From assembly GCF_963259705.1 (NCBI RefSeq), contig NC_081846.1:92826641-92890640 (forward strand): 64,000 nt of DNA. Direction: 5' to 3'. Source of the stretch: Myotis daubentonii. Its lineage: Eukaryota; Chordata; Mammalia; Chiroptera; Vespertilionidae. The notes under the pieces were generated by a model. That model had not been told where the DNA came from. It worked only from the letters and a program-made list of their open reading frames with translations, and did no database searches. This document shows positions 37,776 through 49,194 of this stretch, piece after piece (within the stretch, counting starts at the first letter, position 1; every line of letters begins with the position of its first letter). Both the position numbers and the translations under genes were made by a program.

Positions 37776-38450
37776 TCCTATCTAATAATAGACAAACATG
37801 GCAATTAACCGTACTTCTGACACGCTTCCCATTTGCTAATCAGGGTGATATGCAAATTAACTGCCAACCAAGATGGCGGCCGGAAGCCAGGCACCTGAAG
37901 TAAACAGGAGGCTTGCTTGCTCTAGTGAAGGAGGAAGCCAAGGTTCCCCACCTGTCGCTGCTAGGCCCTGAGCTTGCACTTTAAGCAACTATGTTGCAAA
38001 TATAGAAGCTAAACAAACCCCATGCTTTCAGCCAGCTGGCTGAGATGGAGTTGCAACAGAGTTTCAATTATAGAACCCAAACAAACCCAGATACCTGCTG
38101 TCAGCAGCCGAGGCCTCAGAGCTGGAGCTGAGCTTTTGAGCTAAAGCCGGCTCTCAGCTCCAGTGACAGCCATAGAAGGTAAATAAATCCCAGAATAAAT
38201 AGAAAAAAGAAAAAAAGGAGAGGTTGGGAGCTTCAGTCACCCACCAGGCTGAAAACAGCCCTCAGCCCCTCACCCAGACTGGCCCCAAGCACCCCAGTGG
38301 GGACCCCCACCCTGAAGGGGGTGTGACCAGCTGCAAACAGCCATCATCCCCTCATCCAGGCTGGCTAGGCACTCAAGCGGGACCCCCACCCTGATCCAGG
38401 ACACCCTTCAGGGCAAACCAGCCAGCCCCCACCCGTGCACCAGGCATCTA
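37776..38450 (+). mobile_element. HeliBat 3 (first of plus-strand tandem pair)
   Basis: The 5' end is TCCTATCTAATAATAG, followed by the gatatgcaaatta and aaccaagatggc segments shared with HeliBat 2. The 3' end is cgtgcaccaggcatcta directly before the next element. The interior near 38230-38420 contains the same lineage of GC-rich repeats as HeliBat 2. No Rep/helicase is encoded. Confidence 0.78.
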
Positions 38451-39145
38451 TCCTATATAGTAAAAGGGTAATATGCCTCCCGAATCTGGGATCAGTGGAG
38501 GCACCAGGATCAGCTGAGCAGCAAGGACTCACTGCCCCAGTGTCAAGTGGAACCGCGAGGCCTCCCAGCACTGGGATCAATGGAGCTGTGAGGCCTCCTG
38601 GCCCCTGGAACAGCGTGACAGGGGGCAGTGCCCAAACCCCTGATCGCCCTGCGGCTCTGTGTGTGACAGGGGGTGGGGCCACAACCCCCCTATCCACCCT
38701 GCTCTGTTAGTGACAGGGGTGGTTCCCCAACCCCCTGATTGCCCTGCTCTGTGTGTGACAGGGGGCAGTGCCCCAACCCACCCATGGGCCCTGCTCTGTG
38801 TGTGATGGGGTGGAGTCACAACCTCTCCATCGGCCCTGCCCTGAGTGTTACAGGGGGGAGTGCCCCAACCCCCTGATCGGCCCTGCTCTGTGCCTAATAG
38901 GGGGGAGCTCCCCAACCCACTGATCTGCCATTCTCTGTGCATGACAGGGGGCAGTGCCCCAATTCCCCAATCGGCCCTGCTCTGAGCCCGACCAGGGTCT
39001 GCACCTAGGGATTGGGTCTGCCCTCTGCCACCCGGGAGCGGGCCTAAGACAGCAAGTCATTATCTCCCGAGGGGTCCCAGCCTGTGAGAGGGCACAAGTG
39101 GGGCTGAGGGACACCCCCCCCCCACCAGTGCACAAATTTATTAAC
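38451..39145 (+). mobile_element. HeliBat 4 (second of plus-strand tandem pair)
   Basis: The 5' end TCCTATATAGTAAAAGGG abuts HeliBat 3. The 3' end is degenerate near ccagtgcacaaattt. Minisatellite interior. The right boundary is approximate. Confidence 0.7.
38600..38990. repeat. Minisatellite within HeliBat 4
   Basis: About six degenerate repeats of 55-65 bp containing ccctgctctgtgtgtgacag and ggggcagtgccccaac variants. Confidence 0.85.
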
Positions 39146-39239
39146 AAATAGTTAATAAATAACAATGCAGGAATAAACTGTATTTTGCATACTCACAATT
39201 TTAACCTACTTTTGCCCACCACTGTATTTACAGTTTCCA

Positions 39240-39760
39240 AGGTTAGAACTTGAACATCTTTGGATGGCCGTTATTCTTTTTACCAAAAGTTGTAAGAGTT
39301 CATTATATGTTCTGGATAGTAGACCCTAATCAGATGACTGATTTGCAAATATTTTCTCTCATTCTGTTTTTTTTTTCTTTTGAATTTATAGTGGCTTTTG
39401 ATGCACAGCAGTTTTTAATTTTGAAGTCCAATGTATCTATATTTTATTGTACTTTGGTGACATGTCTATAAGTGTTTATAGTATTATCTCTTATATTCAG
39501 GTCTTTGATCCATTTTGAGTTAATTTTTGTATATGGTGTGAGGCAGCAGTCCAATGTTATTGCAGTTTCCCAGCATCATTTTCTAAGAAAACAATTTTCT
39601 CCATTAAATTCTTACAGCACCCTTGTCAAAAATCAATTGACTATAAGAAAAAAGGTCTATTTGTAGACACTCAATTCTATTCCATTTCTTTATATGTGAG
39701 TAAAACAATATTGATTATTATCATTTTGCAGCAACTTCTAAATCAGGAAGTGTGATACAT
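39240..39760 (-). mobile_element. Old L1 ORF2 fragment
   Basis: On the minus strand it reads as decayed L1 ORF2 (for example gtctttgatccattttgagttaa near 39500 on plus). It is continuous with 42021 onward if the HAL1 between is removed. Confidence 0.75.
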
Positions 39761-39775
39761 CCAACATGTTCTTTT

Positions 39776-42005
39776 TTTTAATTAAATCTTTATTGTTCAG
39801 ATTATTACAGTTGTTCCTCTTTTTCCCCCCATAGCTCCCCTCCACCCAGTTCCTAACCCACCCTCTGCTGTTACCCTCCCCACTGTCCTCATCCATAGGT
39901 GTATGATTTTTGTTCAGTCTCTTCCCGCACTCCCTACACCCCTTTCCTCCCCTCAAAATAGTGAGTCCACTCCCTTTCTATGCCCCTGATTCTATTATAT
40001 TCACCAGTTTATTCTGTTCATAGATTATTTATTCACTTGATTTTTAGATTCACTTGTTGATAGAGGTATATTTGTTGTTCATAATTTGTATCTGTACCTT
40101 TTTCTTCTTCCTCCTCTTCTTAAAGGATACCTTTCAGCATTTCATATAATACTGGTTTGGTGGTGATGAACTCCTTTAGCTTTTTCTTATCTGTGAAGCT
40201 CTTTATCTGACATTCAATTCTAAATGATAGCTTTGCTGGGTAGAGTATTCTTGGTTGTAGGTTCTTGCTATTCATCACTTTGAATATTTCTTGACACTCC
40301 CTCCTGGCCTGCATAGTTTCTGTTGAGAAATCAGCTGACAATCTTATGGGTGCTCCCTTGTAGGTAACTAACTGTTTTTCTCTTGCTACTTTTAAGATTA
40401 TCTCTTTGTCTTTTGCTCTTGGCATTTTAATTATGATGTGTCTTGGTGTGGTCCTCTTTTGATTCCTTTTGTTTGGGTTTCTCTGTGCTTCCTGGACTTG
40501 TAAGTCTATTTCTTTCACTGGGTAGGGTAAGTTTTTTGTCATTACTTCTTCAAATATGTTTTTAATATCTTGCTCTCTCTCTTCTTCCGGCACCCCCATA
40601 ATTCAGATGTTGGTACACTTGAAGTTGTCCCAGAGGCTCCTTACACTATCTTCATATTTTTGGATTGTTTTTTCTTTTTGCTTTCCCAGTTGGGTGTTTT
40701 ATACTTCTTCGTATTTCAAATCTTTGACTTGATTCTTGTGATCCTCTAGTTTGCTGTTGGATCTCTGTATAACATTGTTTATTTCAGTCAGTGTATGCTT
40801 AATTTCTAGTTTGTCCTTTATCACAACCTCAAGGGTCTCACTAGATTTCTTGAGGGTCTCATTAAGTTTATCGGCGGTTTCTAGAAAATTCTTGAAAAAC
40901 CTTAAGAGTGTGGTTTTGAACTCTATATCCAGTAGTTTGCTTTCCTCCATTTCTGTCATTTGTGACCTGTTTCTTTGTCTCCGCATTTTGGCTGCTTCCC
41001 CGTGTTGATAGAGTGGCTTTCTGTGCTAGGTGTCCTATAGGGCCCAGTGGCTCAACCTCCCCAATTACCTGAGGTGGACACTCTTGGTGCACTCCTTTGT
41101 GGGCTCTGTGCACAGTCTTGTTTCAGTTAAGCCTTGATTGTTTTAGGTATCACTGGGAGTATTTGACTTCAAGGCCAATTGGCTATGAGAATTAGCTGTG
41201 TCTATGATGGGAGAACTTCTGTGCTGGAGACACCCTTCTGGAGCAAGACTTGCTTCAGTGGGGCTTTGGTGCTCACTGAGTCTGCCCCTAAGAGTGTCCC
41301 TTATAGATCTGAGGACTTGTAATCTGGATGGTCCCACTCTGACCACTGGGTACACTGGCTCTTGGATCTCTAAGGAGGTACTAATTTAGCCTCTTCCTGA
41401 GGCTACCCAGCAGGAGCTATGGAGAGATCTGTAGATTCCTCTTCTTTGTTTGGGATTTGGTGATGCCCAAATGAGGCCCAACTGTGAAGCAATGCAAGCT
41501 GCTGTGGGGCCTTGGGCCTTCTTTTGGAAGTTCTGGGTCTCTCTGACCCAGCTGCAGTTTGTTAGGTAATTTTCAGATTGCAAAGGGCCAGGCCTTTCAT
41601 ATGCAAAAGCCTCTGTACACAGCTTGGGTGCAGCAGGGTCTCAGGGAATCAACAGGGTGGAGCAAACAGCTATGGCTGATCCTCAGTCCTACCCTAAAAG
41701 GTCCTGTGTCTCAGTGTCCCGGTAATCGCTGCAAGCACCTCTGAGAGAAAGCCACCCTCGAGTTCTGCCCGATGCCAGACAGTCAGTTTCTCCCCATATG
41801 AGTCTGGGTCCCCAGAGACTGGCCCAGAACTGGAGTTCAGAGCTTGAGACTCCCTCCTGATTGAAAAAGACAACCGAGTCCTCAGTTGCCAGCCATTTCC
41901 AAGTGTGCCTCCATAACTCTGCACTTTACTTCCGCACCTCCTCTGAGTCTCAGTGTGCTTTTCTCTTTCCTTCTCATTGTAGAATTTCCACTCATCCAGC
42001 CTTCC
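39776..42005 (-). mobile_element. HAL1 (ORF1-only L1), near full length
   Basis: A 2.2 kb element: 3' poly-A end at the left, ORF1 in the middle, and a GC-richer 5' UTR at the right. It is flanked by the 15-bp duplication ccaacatgttctttt at 39761-39775 and 42006-42020. ORF1 stop to 3' end is about 350 bp with no ORF2. It is inserted in an older L1 of the same orientation. Confidence 0.9.
40120..40986 (-). pseudogene. HAL1 ORF1, two stops
   Basis: 289 codons in one frame, interrupted by TAA at about 40701 and TGA at about 40605. The N-terminal part (MRRQRNRSQMTEMEESKLLD) is coiled-coil-like. The C-terminal part (RHIIIKMPRAKDKEIILKVA, KLSFRIECQIKSFTDKKKLK) matches the L1 ORF1p RNA-binding region. 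Confidence 0.85.
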
Positions 42006-42020
42006 CCAACATGTTCTTTT

Positions 42021-42270
42021 ACAAAATTGTTTTTGCTCTTCTGGCTTCCTTATAAATTTTCACATTACTTTTTTCATCAATTTGTCAATTTCAATAAAAA
42101 TACATTGCTAGGATCTGACAAGGATCATATTGAATCTATAGGTCAATTAGAGATTATTCAATTAATTCTATTAAATGCCTTAATCCATGAACATACGATG
42201 TTTTTCCATTTATTTAGGAACTCTTTTTTTTTTATAATTACCAGTTAGTTGTGCCGATTTTATATATGTG
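42021..42270 (-). mobile_element. Old L1 ORF2 fragment (continued)
   Basis: Decayed minus-strand L1 sequence resuming after the HAL1 insertion. Confidence 0.7.
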
Positions 42271-42277
42271 TATATAT

Positions 42278-42484
42278 ACTTTTTTAATTTTTAACAGAGA
42301 GCAATGGAGAGGATAGAGAGTTAGAAACATCAATGAGAGAGAAACATCGATCAGCCGCCTCCTGCACACTCCCCACTGGGTATGTGCCCTGCAACCAAGG
42401 TACATGCCCTTGACCGGAATCGAACCTGGGACCCTTCAGTCCCCAGGCTGATGCTCTATCCACTGAGCCAAACCGGTTAGGGCT
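42278..42484 (-). mobile_element. Ves SINE
   Basis: The reverse complement reads gccctaaccggtttggctca at the right end with B box ggttcgattccgg; the T-rich tail is at the left. Young in appearance. Confidence 0.9.
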
Positions 42485-42634
42485 ATAAGAGCAATTGGTT
42501 CATTCCCATCTTATTTATTTCTAGTAAGTACCAATACAATTGACTTGTATTCGTCGGTTAGGGCTATAAGAGCAATTGGTTCATTCCCATCTTATTTATT
42601 TCCAGTAAGTACCAATACAATTGACTTGTATTAT
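42474..42634. repeat. 81-bp tandem duplication spanning a SINE edge
   Basis: The block cggttagggctataagagc... to gacttgtatt at about 42474-42553 is repeated at about 42555-42634 with one or two changes. It includes the SINE terminus plus flank, so it arose after SINE insertion. Confidence 0.88.
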
Positions 42635-44335
42635 TGATTCTTTATTCTTTATTCTGCAACCTACTAAAATTATTTATTTGATCAAATGGGACTTTTGTTG
42701 TTGTTTCCTTAGGATTTGCTCTGTGTAAGATCATATTTGCATATAGAGATAGTTTTACTTATTGCTTTCCAATTTAGAGAACTTTTACTTTTTAAATTTA
42801 TCTTTATTGTTAAAACTATTACAAATATCATCCTTTTTTCCACATTGATCCCCTCCACTGCCACTCCCAAGCCTTCACCACATTATCGTATTTGTTTTTC
42901 TTGACTAAATGCTGAGGTAGAGCCTCAACTATACTGTTGAATGGAAGTAGCAAGAGTGAACAGCCTTGACTTGTTCCTGGTCTTATGGGGCAGGAACAAG
43001 CTCTCACTAATGAGCAAGGCGCTAGCTGTGGGGGTGTCACAGGTAAGCTCTAGTGTATTGTCAGAGCTTCCTCCTGTTCCTGGAGTTTTTAGTGCTTTCA
43101 TAATGAAAGGAGATTATGCTTTTACTACAGCAATTACGATGAAGTGTTTTTTGTCCTTTACTCTTTTAACGCAGTGTATTTCATTGATGCATTTTTACAG
43201 ATTATGCCAAACTTGTATTCTCAGGAAAAATCTCCAAATAATTATCCTTTACATAATATGCGGAATATTATTTTGTTGAGGATTTTTAGGATATATTTTC
43301 CTCAGGATAACAATCTGTTGTATTTACTTCCTGTGATGTATTTGTTTGTTTTGATATCTGAGTAATAATGGCCTTAGAACATGAGTTGGAAAGTCTGCCC
43401 CCCCCCTTTATTTATTGGAAGAGTGTGTGAAGTATACATGCTTATTCTTTTTAAAATATTTTATAGAACTCATGAGGGGCCTTCTGGTGCTGGATTTCTC
43501 TTTGTGGAAAGTTTATTCATTACTAATTCAATCACTTGTTATGTATCTATTCAGATGTACTATATCTTCTTAAATAAGTCTTGATAGTTTGAGTCTTTTT
43601 AAAAATTTACCATTTCACCTACTTTTTCTAATTTGTGGACATAGAATTATTCATTGTATTCCCTTATCTTTTTGTTTCTATAAAGTCTGTAATAATATCC
43701 ACTCTTTTATTTTGATTTTAGTAATTTCAGATTTTTTTGTTTGTTTGTTTTTGGTGGGTTTTTTTTTGTCAGTTTACCTAAAGTTTTGTCAGTTTTGTTT
43801 AAATCATCTTCCGGTTTGTGGTGTTTTTTTCTATTGTTTTGCTTGTTATTTAAGAACGGATTTAATTTCCACATAATGTGTATTTCCCAAATTTTCTCAA
43901 GTTTTTGATTTATAATAACATTCCATGGTGTTTGGAGAACATATTTTGCATGCTGTTAATACTTCTAAGTATATTGAGTATTCTTATAGCCTAAGACACG
44001 ATCTATCCAAAATGGAATGAACTTAAAGGGAGTGTGCATTCTTCTACTGTTGGGTGGAGAGTGCTATAGAAATGAGTCTTATCCAGTTGGTTTACAGTGT
44101 TGTTCAAGTCCCCTATTTACTTGATATCCTTTCCAACTGTTCTACCCATTATTTTCATTTGAAGAGTTGAAGTGTTTAACTATTATGGATCAATTGTCTA
44201 TTTCTCTTTTCAATTCTGTCAAATTTTGCTTCAAGCATTTTGAGGTTCTTTTTGTTAAGTGCATTTATGCTTATAATTGTTATACACTCTTCATGGATTG
44301 TCTCTGACTTTCCCTTATCAACACACTTTAAAAGC
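42490..44335 (-). mobile_element. Old L1 ORF2 (decayed), with inserted L1 3' end
   Basis: Minus-strand L1 sequence recognisable in patches (43440-43660, 43900-44290). A short L1 or HAL1 3' end (tttaaatttatctttattg) is inserted at about 42788-42910. Confidence 0.6.
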
Positions 44336-44339
44336 TAGA

Positions 44340-45655
44340 AAGTCTCCAGGCTGATACTTCAACTACCTTTATATTATTATTTTTTTTAATGTACTCATCT
44401 AGGTGAACATATCCAGTTTCAATGACTTTTAATAACCTCTAGATGCTGATGACTGCCATGTTTATATCAGCAGGCCCTAGCTCCCCACAGAATTCCATTC
44501 TCTTTCATATAGACATCTCACACATAATAGGCTTAAAATAGAACTTAAGATTCACTCACTACCAAACTTATTCCTCTCTCTGTTCTTTTCCATCTAAGAA
44601 AATGTCACCATTATCCAATGATATCCTCAAGCTTTAATTATATTGATCCTTCTCCTTTACTCTCACATTTTGGCTGCTTTATCCACAACTTCCAATTTTA
44701 AAACATCCTGAATCTGCCCATGCCTTACCATCTCTGTTGCTACGCCTCTGTTTAAACTACTGTGATCTCAAAGCATCTCAAATACTGTAATTACTTCCTA
44801 ACTGGTCTCACTGCTTCTAAACTTGCCCCCCTTTAATCCATTTTTCATATAGAAACCATTTTAATCCTAAATCAGATCATGTCACTCCCTTGCTTAACAT
44901 TTCTCAATTGATTGCTTTCGATTGCTTTGCCTTTACAATAGAATTGAAACTCATTATCAGGACTCAAAGACCCTCTTGTGCTTTTAAATCTCATCTTCTT
45001 ATCTTAGTTAAACTCCTACTACTATCCAATTACTGTACTCTTTTCCTCAAATATTTGAATTTCTTCCTCATCTTAGGTGTTGTCTATTTGCCATCCCCTC
45101 TGTCTTTGCTTGTCTTATCATTTATCCTCAGCTTTAATGTTGTCTCAAAGAAATGCATTTCCTGATCAGCTTGTCTAAATCAGCCACCCCACAGACATTA
45201 TCTACCACAGCTCCATGTTCTAGTTTCTTCATTACACATCATAGTGTTTTTTATTGCATTCATGATACTTAACTACCATCTGAAGTAATCTTCCCACTTA
45301 GTTGAATAACGTTTTTGGGGTGGGTTTTTGTTGTGGTGGTGGTTTTTGTTTGTTTTGTCTCTCTCCTCCTCACAACCCAGTTATTATAAATTTCATGAGA
45401 GCACAGATTTTTCTGTTTTGTTGCACTTGCATCCCCAAGGTCAAAATCAGCACATATCAGAGGTTCAACAGATATATGGATATAGATAAAGGGTTGAATA
45501 AGTCTAGCCAAGAGAATAAATGGATTGTTTATTTGGGAGTCAATATTAGAATAAATGTATCCACACCATATTCAGTCTGTTTCTTGGCTCAAAATTCCAG
45601 AAAGTGTGGCCCATATGCTCATTCTTAGGGTTGTGATGGAATCCCAGAGCCATAA
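44340..45655. other. Non-coding interval
   Basis: T/C-rich sequence without recognisable gene. A GT-rich stretch lies at 45315-45360. Confidence 0.5.
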
Positions 45656-45668
45656 AGATGGAGAATGG

Positions 45669-45910
45669 GCTGGACCAGTTTGGCTCAGTGGATAGACCGT
45701 CAGACTGCGGACTGAGGGGTCCCGGGTTCAATTCCGGTCAAGGGAATGTACCTTGGTTGCGGGCACGTCCCCAGTGGGGAGTGTGCAGGAGGCAGCTGGT
45801 CGATGTTTCTCTCTCATTGATGTTTCTAACTCTCTATCCCTCTCCCTTAAACTCTGTAAAAAATCAATAAAATATATTTAAATAAATAAATAAATAAATA
45901 AATAGAAAAA
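45669..45910 (+). mobile_element. Ves SINE
   Basis: Head ccagtttggctcagtggata, B box ggttcaattccgg, tail ending in an (AAAT)n run at 45880-45903. The flanking gagaatggg at 45661-45669 and about 45931-45939 is the probable duplication. Confidence 0.9.
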
Positions 45911-45921
45911 TCTTTAAAAAA

Positions 45922-46015
45922 AAAAAGACTGAGAATGGGAGAGAAGTGTATTCACAAAACAGATTTTGGATTCTCTAACAGATAAGGAGCAGGCTACAGC
46001 AACAGACATTCACTA

Positions 46016-46059
<44 letters not shown>

Positions 46060-46110
46060 TAAATAAATAAATAAATAAAGCAAAATTGTATTCACACTGT
46101 GAATAAAGTT
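45922..46110 (+). repeat. Unclassified dispersed repeat, left copy
   Basis: Contains gagaatgggagagaagtgta, then aggagcaggctacagcaac, then a tetranucleotide run, then gcaaaattgtattcac. It matches 47262-47420 in inverted orientation. Confidence 0.8.
46019..46079. repeat. (AAGT)n / (AAAT)n compound microsatellite
   Basis: About ten taag-type units followed by about six aaat-type units, inside the left copy of the unclassified repeat. Confidence 0.95.
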
Positions 46111-46895
46111 TATGAAGATTAGTATGTATGTGTAGAAATTATAAATTATAAGGTTAGGCATATGAAGTAAAAAAAATCAGTGTTACTTAAAACATTTTAA
46201 GTAGTGCACAATTTTAGTAGTGATTTTACAATTTAAAATAATAGAAAAAGAACTAATGGATAAAGTTAGAATAAAAGAATACTAATAAAGAAAATTTAAC
46301 AAAGGAAGCTCATAAAATTATAACTATTAGCATACTGGAAAATTCATAGAGATGTGTACATCGTTGACATGCTTTTAACTTCTCTGAAGATGACCCAGGT
46401 ATTATAATAACCAGTGTTATGATCTATTATTACATTAAGTACCTACATCTTTTCAGCCCACAGGCCCTGCTAGAATAAAAACAAAGGCTAAAGGAATTTA
46501 AAGTAAAAAAATCACAAGAACATTGCCAAATGCTAATTAGCAAAGTCCCTTGACTTCCAATTTTCTCTCATTCAATAAGCATACACTTCACTAAACAGAT
46601 AAAAGAACAATAAAAAGAGCATAATGGGTACAATGATGAAGGTGAAAATCTGGGAGTCATGGTAGTAGAGACCAATAGCCCCTTGTTTATTAAGATATTG
46701 ACAGGATTCAGGCAAGGGTGTCTTAGGAAGGTAATGCCTATGCTGAACCTTGAAGGATGAGTAGAAATGGTCAAGAAAACAAGCCCACTTAAGCTTTAGA
46801 AGAAAAAGAAATATTTCAATGCACTGGGTAGGAAGCCTTTCCCAACGAGACAAAGGTTGTATTTGACTTAAAGAATGTATAGGATGTGCAGAGGC
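46111..46895. other. Non-coding interval
   Basis: No recognisable gene. Confidence 0.5.
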
Positions 46896-46899
46896 GGAT

Positions 46900-47261
46900 G
46901 CATTCGTTTTCTAGGACTGCCATAAGCAATTACAACAAATGGTGGCTTAAAATTGGAATGTATTCTCTCATGTATTCTGGAGATTCAGTCCAAAATCAAA
47001 GTGTCAGTAGGGCCATGGTCCATTTGAAGGCTCTAGTGAAAATTCTTCCTTGCCTCTTTTACCTTCCAGTGCTTTCTATTAAGCCATTTCTTAATTTGTG
47101 ACATAACATTCATTTCTGCCTTCAAGCATTCTCCTATTTGTGTGTCTCAGTTTCTGAATATTTCTTAAAGACACCAGTCATTGAATCCTTAATTCAGTAT
47201 GATGTCTCTTAATTAGTTACATTTTTAAAAATTACCCTATTTTCTTACATTCTGAGGTTCT
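46900..47261 (-). mobile_element. MLT1-like LTR (MaLR), left part
   Basis: Reads as an ancient mammalian MaLR LTR in reverse (ttttctaggactgccataa ... ttctgaggttcta). It is interrupted at 47262 by the right copy of the unclassified repeat and resumes at about 47421-47455 (ctggaggacactattcaac). Confidence 0.65.
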
Positions 47262-47420
47262 AAGTGAGTTTATTCACAGTATGAATACAATTTTGCTTTA
47301 TTTATTATTTATTATTTATTATTTATAGTGAATGTCTGTTGCTGTAGCCTGCTCCTTATGTGGTAAGGAATCCAGAATCTGATTTGTCAATACACTTCTC
47401 TCCCATTCTCAGTCTTTAAA
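47262..47420 (-). repeat. Unclassified dispersed repeat, right copy
   Basis: Inverted relative to the copy at 45922. The microsatellite part is (AATA/AAT)n instead of AAGT. Its position inside an MLT1-like LTR indicates insertion as a discrete unit. Confidence 0.78.
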
Positions 47421-47658
47421 TTTCTGGAGGACACTATTCAACCCAGTACATCAGAGGCTATGAAACCATAAGTCTCAATGTGTGGACCACCCAGAACTAC
47501 TTTTGTGATACTTGGCACTCTTCCATGTATATTCAAAATATTTAACAAGACGTAGAGTAATAATATTAATATGCAAACCCATCAATTTAAAAATAAAACT
47601 ATATTCATTTTATTTCCTAAATAAGTTAAACTCTAAAACTAATTATCAAAGCATAGGG

Positions 47659-47880
47659 CAGCAGTTCTCAACCTGTGGGTGCGACCCCTTTGGGGGTCGA
47701 ACGACCCTTTCACAAGGGTCACCTAAGACCATTAGAAAACACATATATAATTACATATTGTTTTTGTGATTAATCACTATGCTTTAATTATGTTCAATTT
47801 GTAACAATGAAATTGGGTGTCACCACAACATGAGAAACTGTATTAAAGGGTCACGGCATTAGGAAGGTTGAGAACCACTG
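47659..47880 (-). mobile_element. SPIN-family hAT MITE
   Basis: 222 bp; termini cagcagttctcaacc and ggttgagaaccactg; internal gtttttgtgattaatcact. The 8-bp target duplication is gcataggg / gtataggg. Confidence 0.92.
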
Positions 47881-48014
47881 GTATAGGGTGTGTCGAGGCA
47901 GAAGCACAAGTTTACAAGTTGTAGCATTAATTGCCAAGTAATTCTAAAAATTTCCAAAATACTTGTTGTTGTGACCTTTGGTGAAATGACTGAAGCTAGT
48001 TAGGTCTGAGTTTC

Positions 48015-48186
48015 ACATATATATGTGAGAAAGAGAGAGAAAACATCAATCTGTTGCCTCATACACAAGCCCTGACCTGAAATTCAAGTATCAGCCTGGG
48101 TTTGTGCCTTGACCACAAATCAAACCCATCACTTCCTGGTATATAGGATGATGCACCAAACAACTAAGCCACACCAGCCAGGGCTG
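48015..48186 (-). mobile_element. Old tRNA-derived SINE
   Basis: The reverse complement begins cagccctggctggtgtggct and ends in a degraded tail; strongly diverged. Confidence 0.65.
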
Positions 48187-48829
48187 AGACATTTTTTGAC
48201 ATAGAAAACCAGGTAAAACTATTCCAATGACTTTTCCATTGAATCAATAGTTATTAAGTCACTTGCCATCATAAGAAGTCAAGATTTCCTCTTAAAATTG
48301 ATAATATCAGTTCTGCTGCTGAGTACTCTCAGTTTCTACTGAATCAATAGTAATTGGTCAATAGCAATAGCTCAATTTTGCAAAAGGGCTAAATTTTAAA
48401 ATAAAAAGTGACTTAGATACTTCTATGTACTTAATATCTGCACTACTAATTAAGTCATAAAAGTCATTTATTGGAATGTTAAAGATAATTAGGGCAAAAC
48501 GTATCTTCCTGACCAGAAAGTGTAAAGTTGGTAATTAAAAGCATAGAATCTATGGTCACCTGCTTGGGCTCAAATCCTGGCTCTATAATTAAATAAGCTT
48601 TCTCTACCTCAGCTTCTTCACCTGTGAAGAGGACAATGATAATAATTTTAATACTCTACTGAGTTGATTATACATTTAGAACATATATGCTTGGCATGAA
48701 GATGCACTCAGAAAGGAACAATTCTTGTGATTCAGCTAAAATATCAAGGAAGTACAATTTTCAGGTGCACTATGTCTTCCGGTGGTTTTGTCAGCCCTGT
48801 GTTGTACAACTGTAAAATATAGATTCACT

Positions 48830-49192
48830 ATATTAGTTTGCTAGGGCTACCAGGACAAAGCACCACAGACTTGGTGGCTTAAATAACAGAAATTCGTTTT
48901 CTCACAGTTCAAGATCAAGATGTTAGCAGAGTTGGTTCCATCTGAGACCTCTGTTCTTAGCTTGTACATGTCCATCTTCTCTGTGTCCTCACATGTCTTC
49001 CCTCTGTGTGTGCCTGTATCTACATTTCTTTTTACAATCACACAGTCATACCTGATAATAGCCCCACCTAATTATTTCATTTTAACTTAATTACTTCTTT
49101 AAAGACTCTTTCTTCAAATAGCATATGCTGAGGTGCTAGGGTCCTCAACACATGAAATTCTGGGGGTCACAACTCAGCACACAACAGCCACC
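48830..49192 (-). mobile_element. MLT1-like LTR (MaLR)
   Basis: An ancient non-autonomous LTR in reverse, from tattagtttgctagggct to cacaacag, with the usual ggtggcttaaataacagaaa block. No internal retroviral genes adjoin it. Confidence 0.75.
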
Positions 49193-49194
49193 AA

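Noticed and set aside
48830..49192. Endogenous retrovirus with genes.
   Set aside because: Only a solitary ancient MaLR-type LTR is visible; no gag, pol or env sequence adjoins it.
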